A stretch of DNA of 64,000 nucleotides from positions 80,538-144,537 of the forward strand of contig JAXDNJ010000007.1 in assembly GCA_034669505.1 (NCBI GenBank), given 5' to 3'. A model generated the notes under the pieces. That model searched no databases, was not told the DNA's origin, and saw nothing but the letters and a program-made list of their open reading frames with translations. Shown piece by piece: positions 40,387 through 51,658 of this stretch. This stretch comes from JAFASC01 sp034669505. GTDB taxonomy: Bacteria > Pseudomonadota > Alphaproteobacteria > Rhizobiales > Beijerinckiaceae. A program made the translations under genes and the position numbers. The stretch's first letter is position 1. The number at the start of each line of letters is the position of its first letter.

Positions 40387-42355
40387 GATCCGGCTCCGCG
40401 AAGGGCGGCTCGTTCGCCGCTTCCGGCGAGCCCTCGCGCAAGCGCCCCGGCCAGAGCCACATGAGCAGCGCGACGCCGGTGATGAACACGCCCACGCCAA
40501 TGCCCGGCCACGAGCGATACAGCATGCCGACGAAGACAATCGCGGTGCCGACCGCAAGCGAAAACGGCGCGTAACTGTCGAACGGCATCTGCAGGATCAC
40601 CGCAGGCTCCGCGTCGATCACGGTCGTGCCAAGCATCTGCCGGCCTTTGTCGAGCGCAAGTCCGACGTCGACAAGCGAGCGGCCCGGCGCGTCGTCGAGC
40701 CGGTCTTCCCACAGCGGATGGCGGCTGGCGACGCTCGGCAGCACAACGAAGTTGTAGGGCGGCGGCGGCGACGCCACCGCCCATTCGAGCGTGCCGCCAT
40801 CCCAGGGATTTGCGCCGGCATGTTTGCCGCGCTTCAGGCTTGTGGCGATGTTGTGGAAAAGGAGCAGCACGCCGAGCGCAAACAGCACGCTGCCGAGCGA
40901 GGTGATCAGGTTCCAAGTCGTCCAGCCGACGTCGTGCGGATAGGTGTAGATGCGCCGCGGCATTCCGAGCAGGCCGCTTATATGCATCGGGAAGAACGCC
41001 ATGTTGAAACCGATGAACATCAGCCAAAAATTCATCCGGCCGATGCGCTCGTCGAGCATGCGGCCGGTCATCTTCGGGAACCACATATAGATCGCGCCGA
41101 CGACGGGGAACACGTTGATGCCGATCAGCACGTAATGCAGATGCGCGACGATGAAGTAGGTGTCGGTCAGTTGCCAATCGACCGGCACCGATCCCGTCAT
41201 GTACCCCGAGACGCCGCCGATCACAAACAGCGCGACCATGCCGGCGAAATAGTGGAAGGCGGTGGTGAAGACCGGCCGCCCCGTCCAGATCGTCGCGATC
41301 CACGCGAAGACCGCGACCGCGCTCGGCACGGCGATGATGATCGACACGCCGCTGAAGAAGGACAGCGACAGGTCGGATAGGCCGGTCGCAAACATGTGGT
41401 GCGTCCAAACACCGAAGCCGATCGCCATCGTCGCCATGGTCGATAGCGCGACCAGCGTGTAGCCGACGAGCGGACGGCGGCAGAAGATCGGCAGCCCGTC
41501 AGAGACCATGCCCATCGCCGGCAGCACGATCGCGTAGACCCAAGGGTGCGCGAATATCCAGAAGAGATGCTGCCAGAGAAGCGGCTGGCCGCCTGATTTC
41601 GGCTGGAAGAATTTGGTGCCGTAATTGCGATCGAGCCAGAGCAGGAAGAATGCGAGGCTGACGCAGGGCACCACAAGCAGATTGGCGACGGACGAGGTCA
41701 GCGTGCCCCAAATGAAGATCGGGATGCGGTTGACCGACATGCCGGCGGCGCGCGTGCGCATCGCGGTGACGACGAAGTTTGCCGAGCTCACCGTCGTCGA
41801 AATGCCCAGAAAAATCATTCCGAGCGAATAGAAGTCGATATTCGGTCCGGGATTGTATTGCCGGTTCGCATAAGGCACGTAATTAAACCAGCCGGCGTTC
41901 GGCGCATGGCCCAAGACAAAGCTCGCGTAGATGAACAGGCCGGAGAAAAGATAGAGCCAATAGGAAAGCGCGTTGACGCGCGGCAATGCGGTGTCGCGCG
42001 CGCCGAGCAATAGCGGCCAGAAATAATTGCTGAATCCCGTCAGCACCGGCATGGCGTAGAGGAAGATCATCGACACGCCATGCATCGTGAACAGCTGATT
42101 GTAGGCTTCGGGCGAGAGCACATGCATGTCGGGCTGCGCGAGCTGCACGCGCAGGATCAGCGCCTCGGCGCCACCGGCAAGCAGGAAAACGAAGGCGGTG
42201 ACGATGTAACGAATGCCGATCTCTTTGTGATCGACACTGCCGAAAAAGCCTTTGATCCCGGGCTCGGTCTCCCACAGCTTGTGCAGGCGCTCGGCGAGTT
42301 GCGGCGTCGGCGTCACGATCGCCGGACTCTGCGTGAGTTGCGTGTGCCGCGCCAT
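40379..42355 (-). CDS. coxA: cytochrome c oxidase subunit I
   Basis: A 658-residue heme-copper oxidase core subunit, the site of proton pumping and O2 reduction with heme a, heme a3 and CuB. Blocks visible include LFTMHGVSMIFLYAMP (heme-a His), LWQHLFWIFAHPWVYAIVLPAMG (CuB His and cross-linked Tyr), HHMFATG (CuB histidines) and YFIVAHLHYVLIG (heme a3/a His). The C-terminal extension with one or two helices (GTAIVFVGMLYRSWPGIGV) is common in the caa3 type. It is 1 base from the coxB stop. Confidence 0.96.
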   Translation of the reverse strand: MARHTQLTQSPAIVTPTPQLAERLHKLWETEPGIKGFFGSVDHKEIGIRYIVTAFVFLLAGGAEALILRVQLAQPDMHVLSPEAYNQLFTMHGVSMIFLYAMPVLTGFSNYFWPLLLGARDTALPRVNALSYWLYLFSGLFIYASFVLGHAPNAGWFNYVPYANRQYNPGPNIDFYSLGMIFLGISTTVSSANFVVTAMRTRAAGMSVNRIPIFIWGTLTSSVANLLVVPCVSLAFFLLWLDRNYGTKFFQPKSGGQPLLWQHLFWIFAHPWVYAIVLPAMGMVSDGLPIFCRRPLVGYTLVALSTMATMAIGFGVWTHHMFATGLSDLSLSFFSGVSIIIAVPSAVAVFAWIATIWTGRPVFTTAFHYFAGMVALFVIGGVSGYMTGSVPVDWQLTDTYFIVAHLHYVLIGINVFPVVGAIYMWFPKMTGRMLDERIGRMNFWLMFIGFNMAFFPMHISGLLGMPRRIYTYPHDVGWTTWNLITSLGSVLFALGVLLLFHNIATSLKRGKHAGANPWDGGTLEWAVASPPPPYNFVVLPSVASRHPLWEDRLDDAPGRSLVDVGLALDKGRQMLGTTVIDAEPAVILQMPFDSYAPFSLAVGTAIVFVGMLYRSWPGIGVGVFITGVALLMWLWPGRLREGSPEAANEPPFAEPDHV

Positions 42356-42356
42356 G

Positions 42357-43310
42357 TCAGCTCAGTGTCTGAAGGAAGGTGCGGATGGCGTTGAGATCGG
42401 CGCCTGACAAGTCGATCTGCGGCATCAGGTTGCCGGGCTTGACGCCCTGTGGATTGGCGATCCAACCGGTGAGGTGCCCGGGCGTGTTCGGCAGCGTGCC
42501 CGCGGCGATCGTGCCGCGGCTCATCACATGGGTGAGATCGGGGCCGACCTTGCCGCCGGCCGGCGTGCCGCGCACGGTATGACAGACGCCGCAGCGCGTC
42601 TGGAAGGCCGCGGCCGATTGCGCCATGTCGGGCGAAGGCGCCGCTGGCGCGATCTGGTGTCTGCGCCATTGGTCGAAGCGTTGCGGCTCTTCGGCGACGA
42701 CGAAGAACGCCATGTTGGCGTGCTGCTTGCCGCAATATTCCGTGCATTGGCCGCGATAGATGCCGGGCCGGTCAGCTTCCAGCCAAGTGATGTTGGTCTG
42801 GCCGGGAATCGTGTCGGTCTTCCCGCCAAGGGCGGGCACCCAGAACGAATGGATGACGTCGCCGCCGATGAGCTTGAACCGCACCGGCTCGCCGGCAGGA
42901 ATGTGGATCTCGTTCGCGGTGGTGAAAATCTCGCCCGGATTTTCGGAGAAATAGCGGGCCTCCCACCACCATTGGTGGCCGGTGACTTCGATCGTGAGCT
43001 TGGCCTCGCGCGGCGGCGACACTACGTCGGCGAGCGTCTTCATCGTCCAGACGGTGGTCGCGACGAGAACCAGCGTCGAGATGCCGACGCCGATATAGAC
43101 CCACGACAAGCCCCCGCTCGGGCGGAACAGCAGGCTTTGCGTGTCGCCGGCCAGCCCTTCGACGCGCCGGCGGCGGAAGATCGCCGCAACGAGCAGCCCG
43201 CAGACGATAATGATAACGAGAATAGAAGTGATCAAAACGCCCCACGTGAGGGGCAGGATCATGTTGGCGCGCGCGCCGGCACTCGTCAGGTAATTGAGAG
43301 GCGCAGACAT
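42357..43310 (-). CDS. coxB: cytochrome c oxidase subunit II fused to cytochrome c (caa3 type)
   Basis: A 317-residue subunit II. Two N-terminal helices lead to a periplasmic cupredoxin domain with CuA ligands in VIHSFWVPALGGKTD (His) and GQCTEYCGKQHANM (Cys, Cys, His, Met). A C-terminal cytochrome c domain with CGVCH follows from about residue 230, with the Met ligand in GNLMPQIDL. The direct fusion identifies a caa3 oxidase that can take electrons from soluble or membrane cytochrome c. First gene of the oxidase operon. Confidence 0.96.
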   Translation of the reverse strand: MSAPLNYLTSAGARANMILPLTWGVLITSILVIIIVCGLLVAAIFRRRRVEGLAGDTQSLLFRPSGGLSWVYIGVGISTLVLVATTVWTMKTLADVVSPPREAKLTIEVTGHQWWWEARYFSENPGEIFTTANEIHIPAGEPVRFKLIGGDVIHSFWVPALGGKTDTIPGQTNITWLEADRPGIYRGQCTEYCGKQHANMAFFVVAEEPQRFDQWRRHQIAPAAPSPDMAQSAAAFQTRCGVCHTVRGTPAGGKVGPDLTHVMSRGTIAAGTLPNTPGHLTGWIANPQGVKPGNLMPQIDLSGADLNAIRTFLQTLS

Positions 43311-43419
43311 CTCATGCAGCGCGTTTTGTCATGAAGCGCGTTTTGCGGCCTGCCTGCGCAACGAGGGTCGGCCGGCTTTCGTTCCGGCAATGCCACGGGG
43401 TGACCGGAGCCACAAAACG

Positions 43420-43447
43420 CAAACGCCGGCCTGGTGGCCGGCGTTTG
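43420..43447 (-). terminator. terminator after ftsH
   Basis: CAAACGCCGGCC and GGCCGGCGTTTG form a perfect 12-bp stem with a 4-base loop. On the reverse strand it lies about 28 bases past the ftsH stop and is followed by a GCGTTTTG run, so it ends ftsH transcription before the oxidase operon promoter region. Confidence 0.85.
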
Positions 43448-43475
43448 TCTCCGCGATTTGCGTTTGCAGGTGCCC

Positions 43476-45407
<1,932 letters not shown>

Positions 45408-45603
45408 TTCAGACCTGTAAGGGCAGCGCTGCCCCGCTCAAGCAAGCTCAAAACGGCGGCGCCGCGTTGAGCACAATCTAGGTGTCGCGACCCTGCTTGC
45501 CAAGTGAACGGGCGATAAGCTGGTTTCACAAGCAAACGACGCGCCGTGATCAAACTAGCCGCTCGGCGATCGATAAGCAGTGAATTTGCCGATCGTGGTT
45601 TCT

Positions 45604-46653
45604 TTAGGCCGAACGCAGTGGACCACGGCGCGGCGGAGCGCGGGAAATCTCGAGGTCTCCATGCAAGGTGACCGCCATGCGAGCGCCCCCGAGGGTTGCT
45701 GCGAAAACGCGTTTCTTGCGCAAAGCGGCGAGGATTTCGGCTGCGGCGCGCTCGAGGCGGTCGAGGCGAAGCCGATCGTGTGCTTCGGAAAACGCTCGGA
45801 GTTCCGCTTCCAGAACGCGCAGGAAGATTTCCTCTGGAAGCTGCGCGAGTGCCTCGCCGGCGATTTTCACATGGCTTGAGCTTCGCTCGACGCAAAGGCG
45901 CTGACGGAGCGACGCGGCGGTTTCGGCGAGCGCCGCCTCCGCCCGCGCCGCACGGCGCGCCAGGCGCAGCAGCGAGGCGCGGTCGAGCCCCTCTGCGTCC
46001 AAGAGCTTCTGGATTTTCCGCAGACGCGTGCGGGCGAAAGCGACATTCTCGTTTGAAGCATCCCGAAAAAAAGGCTGGCCGGAATCTTCGCACAGCCTAA
46101 CGAGGTCGGCTTTCGCAACCCCGAGAAGCGGCCGGGCGAGAGTGACCTCACCGAGCCGCGTCAACGCCGCCATGCCGGCCAGCCCGGCCGGACCGCTGCC
46201 GCGGGTCAGCCGCAGGAGCACCGTCTCGGCCTGATCGTCCGCATGGTGTGCCGTGACGACGTGACCGGCGCCGATCCGCCGCACGCACTCCTCCAGGAGG
46301 CGGTAGCGGGCTTCGCGGGCTCGTTCCTGGATGCGCGTCTTCGGCTTTTCGCCGTGCCAGGGGAGGACGTGATGGGGAAAGCCGAGGGCGTGGGCCCAGC
46401 GCGCAACCTGCTCGGCCTCGGTATCCGAGCCGTCTCGCAGCCCGTGATCGACAGTCGCCACTTCGATCAGGGTGGCGTCGCGTCCGGACCAACGCGCTGC
46501 GATGAGCATGAGCGCCATCGAGTCGGGGCCGCCGGAAACGGCCAGCAGGAGCTTTTTCGCCGTTCTTAGAGAACGGAACAGGCGCTCCGGATCGGGCAGC
46601 TCAGAATGAGGCTTCAGCGTCGCGCCACGTGGCGGTGCCGCCCGGTCGAGCAT
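45604..46653 (-). CDS. tilS: tRNA(Ile)-lysidine synthase
   Basis: A 349-residue enzyme that converts the wobble cytidine of tRNA-Ile(CAU) to lysidine, an essential modification. The PP-loop motif AVSGGPDSMALMLIA is near residues 38-52, followed by ATVDHGLRDGSD, HHADDQAETVLLRL and GVAKADLVRLC. The N-terminal domain is complete; the C-terminal region is short, as in most alphaproteobacteria. It starts 6 bases after cpoB, so it is co-transcribed with it, and ftsH follows after 196 bases. Confidence 0.95.
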   Translation of the reverse strand: MLDRAAPPRGATLKPHSELPDPERLFRSLRTAKKLLLAVSGGPDSMALMLIAARWSGRDATLIEVATVDHGLRDGSDTEAEQVARWAHALGFPHHVLPWHGEKPKTRIQERAREARYRLLEECVRRIGAGHVVTAHHADDQAETVLLRLTRGSGPAGLAGMAALTRLGEVTLARPLLGVAKADLVRLCEDSGQPFFRDASNENVAFARTRLRKIQKLLDAEGLDRASLLRLARRAARAEAALAETAASLRQRLCVERSSSHVKIAGEALAQLPEEIFLRVLEAELRAFSEAHDRLRLDRLERAAAEILAALRKKRVFAATLGGARMAVTLHGDLEISRAPPRRGPLRSA

Positions 46654-46659
46654 GTCAGC

Positions 46660-47943
46660 TCAACACTGCTTCTTCTTTGCCTCGCGTTCGGCGGCGGCGC
46701 GGACACTCGCCGATGCTGTCGGATATTTCCGCGTCACTTCGCCGAACGCCGCGCAGGCTTGCTCCTTGGCGCCGCCGATCGCGTTCAGCGACTGGCCTAG
46801 CCGCAGCATTGCGTCAGGGGCGCGGTTGGAGGCCGGGTAGGCCGTCGAAATTTTGAGGAACTGCTCGGCGGCTTCGCGATGGCGCGAGCGCAGATAATAG
46901 GTCTCGCCGAGATTGTAGAGCGCGCTCGCCGCGAGCGTGCTCTTTGGGTTTTTCGACAGAAAGTCCGAAAAGCCTCTTTCGGCCGCTTCGTACTGACCCT
47001 GCTTCAGGAGGCCGACCGCCTCCTCATATTCGGACTTCGGAGGGCTCGCCTGCGGCAGCGCCGCGACCTGGGCAGGCGCCTGCGCGGCCGGGGAAAGCGG
47101 GGCCGACGCCTGCGGCGTCAGCGGAATGATGCGCGGCGGGCCGGCAGGAGCGGTTGGGGCCGGCTGTGCGGCTGCTACTTGGGGCGCTGCCGGCCGCGTC
47201 GGCGCCGCGACCGGCGGCGTCTCCGTGATCTGCACTAGCGGCCCGGAAGTCAGCGACGCGGTGCTTGCGGAGGCGGTGCGGCCGCGCCGCATCAGATCGA
47301 TCGGCTGGTGCGGGTCGCGGCCCTCGTCAAAACCCTGATCCATCGGCACTTCCGCACGGTCCTCGCGAGTGATCGACGGTGTCGTGGCCGTCGCGCTCGA
47401 GGAGATGCTGCCGAGCTGGCGTGGCACGCCCGGCGCGTTCGGATCGCTGCCCGGATCGAACGCGTCGCCGCGCCGCATGCCGGCGGTAGCAAGCGACCCC
47501 GGGACGCCCGGGGTCACGCTTGCCGCAAGTGGCACCGGCGAGGGAAGGCTTCCCGGCGTCGGCTCCAATTCGGAGCGCCGCTGCGGGGGCGGACGAGCGG
47601 CGGCCCCGCGGCCGGTTTCTTGGAAACGGAACTCCACGTCCTGCTGGAATTTCGTCAGCTGCTCCTGCAGCTTGCGAACCTGGAACTGCGCCTGTTCCAG
47701 CTGTCCGGTCAGCGAACGCAGCTGGCTCTCAAGGTGATCGACGCGGACGGACAGTCCGGCTTCGTCCTGGCGACCGCCGACGGGGCTACCGTAATCGTCC
47801 ATGTCGGCTGGTGGCCGCTGCCCAAAATATTGGGCAACAACGATGGGCGCAGAGGGGGCGAGTTCGGCGGCACCGCCGGCAAAGGCAGGCAACAACAACG
47901 CGCCGGAAAAGATCAAGGAGCGGGCGGCAAACCGAGGCAGCAT
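46660..47943 (-). CDS. cpoB: Tol-Pal associated cell-division coordinator CpoB (YbgF)
   Basis: A 427-residue periplasmic protein with a signal peptide, an N-terminal coiled coil (VRVDHLESQLRSLTGQLEQ and LQEQLTKFQQDVEF), a long Pro/Ala-rich linker, and C-terminal TPR repeats (YEEAVGLLKQGQYEAAERGF, SALYNLGETYYLRSRHREAAE). The TPR-bearing YbgF/CpoB coordinates peptidoglycan synthesis with outer-membrane constriction through the Tol-Pal system. The linker is unusually long compared with the E. coli protein. Confidence 0.93.
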   Translation of the reverse strand: MLPRFAARSLIFSGALLLPAFAGGAAELAPSAPIVVAQYFGQRPPADMDDYGSPVGGRQDEAGLSVRVDHLESQLRSLTGQLEQAQFQVRKLQEQLTKFQQDVEFRFQETGRGAAARPPPQRRSELEPTPGSLPSPVPLAASVTPGVPGSLATAGMRRGDAFDPGSDPNAPGVPRQLGSISSSATATTPSITREDRAEVPMDQGFDEGRDPHQPIDLMRRGRTASASTASLTSGPLVQITETPPVAAPTRPAAPQVAAAQPAPTAPAGPPRIIPLTPQASAPLSPAAQAPAQVAALPQASPPKSEYEEAVGLLKQGQYEAAERGFSDFLSKNPKSTLAASALYNLGETYYLRSRHREAAEQFLKISTAYPASNRAPDAMLRLGQSLNAIGGAKEQACAAFGEVTRKYPTASASVRAAAEREAKKKQC

Positions 47944-48013
47944 GAATCAGTCCCGATGAGAATGGGTGCTACGGGTTTGCGCGCGCAGTTCGGCCAAAGT
48001 TTGATTGCCGACG

Positions 48014-48041
48014 TCTCAAATAAAAGCCGCGGCAGGCTTTT
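48014..48041 (-). terminator. rho-independent terminator between pal and cpoB
   Basis: On the reverse strand AAAAGCC and GGCTTTT form a 7-bp stem with a 6-base loop and run into ATTT. It lies about 20 bases past the pal stop and would separate pal from cpoB transcription, at least partly. Confidence 0.7.
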
Positions 48042-48061
48042 GATTGTGAAGGTTGAGGGCC

Positions 48062-48565
48062 CTACGATTGCCCGCCGCCGAGCACCGTCACGGCGCGGCG
48101 GTTCTGCGACCAGCAGGAAATGTCGTTGCAGACCGCGACCGGGCGCTCCTTGCCGTAGCTCACCGTATGCGTGCGCGCCGGCGAAATGCCGCGTGCGATC
48201 AGGTAGTTCTTGGTCGCCTCAGCACGCTGCGCGCCAAGCGCGAAATTGTATTCGCGCGTGCCGCGCTCGTCGGCATGGCCTTCGATCGTGAAGGAGTAGC
48301 GGCTGTATTGCTGCAGCCAGCGCGCTTGTTTGTCGAGTGTCGCCTGCGCGGTCGGGGTGAGTTCGACGGAATCGCTGTCGAAAAATACGCGATCGCCGAC
48401 ATTGACGACGAAATCCTGCTGGCTGCCGGGCGTGGCGTAACCGCCGGCGCCGGGGCCCGCTAGACCCGCTTCATCGGCCGGGTTCTTGGCGCAAGCAGCA
48501 ATGGCGAGGACAGCGACCAGGGCACCTGCAAGCCTGAAAGCCCGCGCGTTCGCCGCAAATCTCAT
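48062..48565 (-). CDS. pal: peptidoglycan-associated lipoprotein Pal
   Basis: A 167-residue outer-membrane lipoprotein that tethers the envelope to peptidoglycan. The lipobox is VLAIAACAKNP (Cys near 26). The OmpA-like domain carries VFFDSDSVELTP, IEGHADERGTREYNFALGAQRAEA and TVSYGKERPVA, the standard peptidoglycan-binding pattern. The usual upstream tolQ-tolR-tolA-tolB genes are not in this place; the RegA gene lies upstream instead. Confidence 0.96.
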   Translation of the reverse strand: MRFAANARAFRLAGALVAVLAIAACAKNPADEAGLAGPGAGGYATPGSQQDFVVNVGDRVFFDSDSVELTPTAQATLDKQARWLQQYSRYSFTIEGHADERGTREYNFALGAQRAEATKNYLIARGISPARTHTVSYGKERPVAVCNDISCWSQNRRAVTVLGGGQS

Positions 48566-48810
48566 CCCGGTACTCCTCTGCCAACGAGAACAGACCTAGT
48601 CCTAGGCGCTGACTGGTTAAGCGAAGGTTCCATCAACCTTGACCGGCGCTTTCGCCGATCCGTTGCATTTAAGTTGTTGGGTGAAGGGTTAACGGCGGCT
48701 TAAGGCCGCAATGGGGCGGCGAAGCTTCCCCGCGGCGCGCGGCCGCCGCCGCCTGCGCCGCATCGACATTAGAAGGGGAATGCGCAGCGGAAGCTGCGTG
48801 GGTCAGGGGT

Positions 48811-49401
48811 CTAACGAGGCGCGCGTTTGGCGAGGATGCGCTGCAGCGTGCGTCGGTGCATGCCGAGCCGGCGTGCCGTTTCCGAGACGTTGCGGCCGCA
48901 CAGCTCGTAGATGCGCTGGATGTGCTCCCAGCGCACGCGGTCGGCGGACATCGGGTTTTCCGGCACGGCGGCGCGGTCGTGCTGCGTCGCCATCAAAGCG
49001 TGGAAAATCTCGTCGGCGTCGGCGGGCTTGGCCAGATAATCGAAGGCGCCGAGCTTCACCGCGGTCACCGCCGTGGTGATGTTGCCGTAGCCGGTCAGGA
49101 TGATGCCGCGGGCGTCCGGCCGCTTCGCCTTCAATTCCGAAATGACGTCCAAGCCGTTGCCGTCGCCGAGACGCATGTCCACCACGGCGAAAGCCGGGGG
49201 CGAGCCGGCGATCGCCTGCAGACCTTCGGCTACCGAGCTGCATGCCGAGACGGCGAAGCCGCGCGATTCCATGGCGCGGGCGAGCCGGTCGAGAAAAGGC
49301 CTGTCGTCATCGACGATCAGCAGCGTGCGGTCGGCAGCCTCGAGGGTGGCGTTGCCGGAAGGCCGGTCCAATGTGCCGGCCGAGGTCGATTGATCGTTCA
49401 A
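48811..49401 (-). CDS. regA: redox response regulator RegA/PrrA/ActR
   Basis: A 196-residue response regulator. The receiver domain has the acidic pair LLIVDDDRPF and the phospho-acceptor Asp in AVVDMRLGDGNGLDV near residue 77. After a Pro-containing linker, a short Fis-type helix-turn-helix (VSETARRLGMHRRTLQRILAK) closes the protein, as in RegA. In alphaproteobacteria this regulator controls photosynthesis, respiration, nitrogen and carbon fixation by redox state. Here it stands next to its kinase gene. Confidence 0.95.
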   Translation of the reverse strand: MNDQSTSAGTLDRPSGNATLEAADRTLLIVDDDRPFLDRLARAMESRGFAVSACSSVAEGLQAIAGSPPAFAVVDMRLGDGNGLDVISELKAKRPDARGIILTGYGNITTAVTAVKLGAFDYLAKPADADEIFHALMATQHDRAAVPENPMSADRVRWEHIQRIYELCGRNVSETARRLGMHRRTLQRILAKRAPR

Positions 49402-49470
49402 TGCTGGCTCCGGAAATGAAGTGAGTTCTTGTCACGCTGCAAAAGGGGATAGCCTTCTACATAGGTACGA

Positions 49471-50829
49471 TTACGCCGCCTGCCCAGTCGCCTCCTCACG
49501 GCGCAGCGTTGGCGGTACCGGCACGGCACGACTCCGCTCGAACAGTTCGCGAGACCACCGGATCGTGATCCGCGCGCCCGTCTCCGGCGGATACGCATTC
49601 GCCGTCTTCACCGTTGCGCCGGAACGCTCGAGTAGCGTCTTTGCAATGAACAAACCGAGACCGAGGCCCGAGCCCTCCTCGGTCTTCGACTTCCTGTCGA
49701 AGCGCGTCGAGACGTAGGGGTCCCCGAGATGGGCGAGAACGTCCGGCGAGAAGCCGGGTCCGTCGTCCTCCACCGTCACCGTCACCGCCTGTGGCGACCA
49801 CGTCGCCCGAATGCAGACGTCGGAGCGGGCGAAGTCGATGGCGTTTTCGACCAGGTTGCCTAACCCGTACATGATGCCGGGATTGCGCAAACAGACCGGC
49901 TCGGGACCCTCGCCGTTTTGGGAGACGCTGAGTTCCACGCCGAAATGCCGCTGCGGCTCGATCACCTCCTCGATCAACTGACCGAGCTTCATGCGGTCGA
50001 AGACGCCGTCCGAATCCTCCGACAGCGACGTCAGCTTGCCGAGGATCGTACGGCAGCGCGCGATTTCTTGCGCGAGCAGAGCCAAATCCTCTTTCGTACT
50101 CGCATCCTGCGGCGTCTGTTTGCGCAGCTCCGCCGCGACCAGGGCGATCGTCGCCAGCGGCGTCCCCAGTTCATGCGCGGCGGCGGCGGCAAGACCGTCC
50201 AGCTGCGTCAGGTGCTGTTCGCGCGCGAGCACGAGCTCGGTCGCGGTTAGGGCATCGCCGAGGCGGCGCGCCTCTTCGGCGACCCGCGCGGCATAGATGC
50301 CGATGAAGGCGGCACCGAGCACCAGCGCAACCCATATGCTGACCCGGTAGAGGAGCGGCAACGCCAAATGCTGGCTGTCATACCAGGGCAGCGGCATGTG
50401 CTCGACCGTCAGTCCAGTCGCGCACGTGATCATCAGCGCCGTCAAAGCCAGCGTGAGGCGCCCCGGCAGCGACACCGCCGAGATCATGACGGGCGCCAGG
50501 AACAGCATGACGAACGGGTTCTCGATGCCACCGGTGAGGTACAGAAGGGCTGAAAGCTGCAGGATGTCGAAGCCAAGCAACGCGGCGGCCGGGCCGTCGG
50601 CGAGCCGGTGCGTGCGCGACAGACGCAGGCGCAGCGCGACGTTGAGCGCGGCCGAAACACCGATGCCGAGCAAGCACGGTGCGATCGGGAGGTTGAAGTT
50701 GAGGACGAAAAACGTGCCGAGAACCGCGGCCGACTGCCCGGCGATCGCGAGCCAGCGCAGCCGCACCAGGGTGTCGACCCGCAGACGCCGCGCCCGCCGG
50801 CCGAGGTCGATGTCGCTCAGGTCGGGCAT
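49471..50829 (-). CDS. regB: redox-sensing histidine kinase RegB/PrrB/ActS
   Basis: A 452-residue sensor with six predicted transmembrane helices and the quinone-binding loop block GGIENPFVMLFLAP near residue 105. The H-box AAAHELGTPLATIAL carries the phospho-acceptor His, and EIARCRTIL holds the conserved redox-active cysteine a little further on. The ATPase has GLGNLVENAIDFA and VEDDGPGFS then GLGLGLFIAK. It passes phosphate to RegA, encoded 69 bases downstream. Ties this organism to aerobic/anaerobic redox control. Confidence 0.95.
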   Translation of the reverse strand: MPDLSDIDLGRRARRLRVDTLVRLRWLAIAGQSAAVLGTFFVLNFNLPIAPCLLGIGVSAALNVALRLRLSRTHRLADGPAAALLGFDILQLSALLYLTGGIENPFVMLFLAPVMISAVSLPGRLTLALTALMITCATGLTVEHMPLPWYDSQHLALPLLYRVSIWVALVLGAAFIGIYAARVAEEARRLGDALTATELVLAREQHLTQLDGLAAAAAHELGTPLATIALVAAELRKQTPQDASTKEDLALLAQEIARCRTILGKLTSLSEDSDGVFDRMKLGQLIEEVIEPQRHFGVELSVSQNGEGPEPVCLRNPGIMYGLGNLVENAIDFARSDVCIRATWSPQAVTVTVEDDGPGFSPDVLAHLGDPYVSTRFDRKSKTEEGSGLGLGLFIAKTLLERSGATVKTANAYPPETGARITIRWSRELFERSRAVPVPPTLRREEATGQAA

Positions 50830-50897
50830 GCCCGATTATGTCGATCAACATGCCGGGAAAGCAACCGGCCGCTCAAACGCGGCGGTCGGATAGTTGC

Positions 50898-51572
50898 TTA
50901 GTCGCGGTCCCAGCCGCGGCCGCCACGACCGGAATCCCGCATTCCGTCGTCGGGTCCCATGCGGCCCTGCCGCCAGCCCGGACCGCTGTCCTCGCCGCCG
51001 CGGCCGCCGCCATGCCGGTGCATCCACATGCCGACGCGCTCGCGCCCGCCGCGGCCGGCGTGCATCAGAACCGGCAGCCGGTGCTTCTGCTCGTCGGTAA
51101 GGCTCCCATAGAAGGGCTGCGCCGCGTCGGCGATTTTCTTCAGCGACTGACCGCGCACCGTCAGCAGCTCGGCGGCCCGCTGCAGACGATCGACAGGATT
51201 GGTCGCCGGTCCTGCGGCGCGGAATTTCTGGCGCTCATCCGTCATTATCTTCATCGCGTCGCGCGCTGCGCCCTCGAGTGCCGGCCAAAGCTTTTCCTGA
51301 TCGGGCGTCAGGCGAAGGCCAGCGTGAATGGCCGCCACCCGCGCATCAAAGAAGGCGGCGCGATCCTCGGGCGAGAAGCGCGACGTCCGCTCGAACATGC
51401 GGCCGCCGCCCGGAATGTCGAAGGGGGGCGATGCTTGTTCGGTGGGTTGTGCCTGTGAAGCGGCGGGAGGGGCAGGTGGAGCAGGCGGCGTTTGCGCGAT
51501 CGCGGTTGCAGCAGACGCGCCGACGCCAAGTCCGCCGGTGACCAACAAGACGAGACGAAGCGGCGATTTCAT
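50898..51572 (-). CDS. Spy/CpxP-type periplasmic LTXXQ protein
   Basis: A 224-residue exported protein. A signal peptide (LRLVLLVTGGLGVGAS) is followed by a Pro/Ala/Gln-rich stretch, then a helical domain with the LTxxQ motif (RLTPDQEKLWPAL near residue 91) and a second LTDEQ (GSLTDEQKHRL). This resembles the Spy/CpxP family, periplasmic chaperones or metal binders. The Gly/Arg/His-rich C-terminus could bind metal ions. MKSPLRL is preferred as start over codons further upstream. Confidence 0.8.
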   Translation of the reverse strand: MKSPLRLVLLVTGGLGVGASAATAIAQTPPAPPAPPAASQAQPTEQASPPFDIPGGGRMFERTSRFSPEDRAAFFDARVAAIHAGLRLTPDQEKLWPALEGAARDAMKIMTDERQKFRAAGPATNPVDRLQRAAELLTVRGQSLKKIADAAQPFYGSLTDEQKHRLPVLMHAGRGGRERVGMWMHRHGGGRGGEDSGPGWRQGRMGPDDGMRDSGRGGRGWDRD

Positions 51573-51658
51573 CGGGAGACACTCCATCGGGGATCGACCC
51601 ATATGCGCATAACAAGCGCCGAGCATCGCCGTTTTTCAAATTAAGCTTTGGTCATTCT

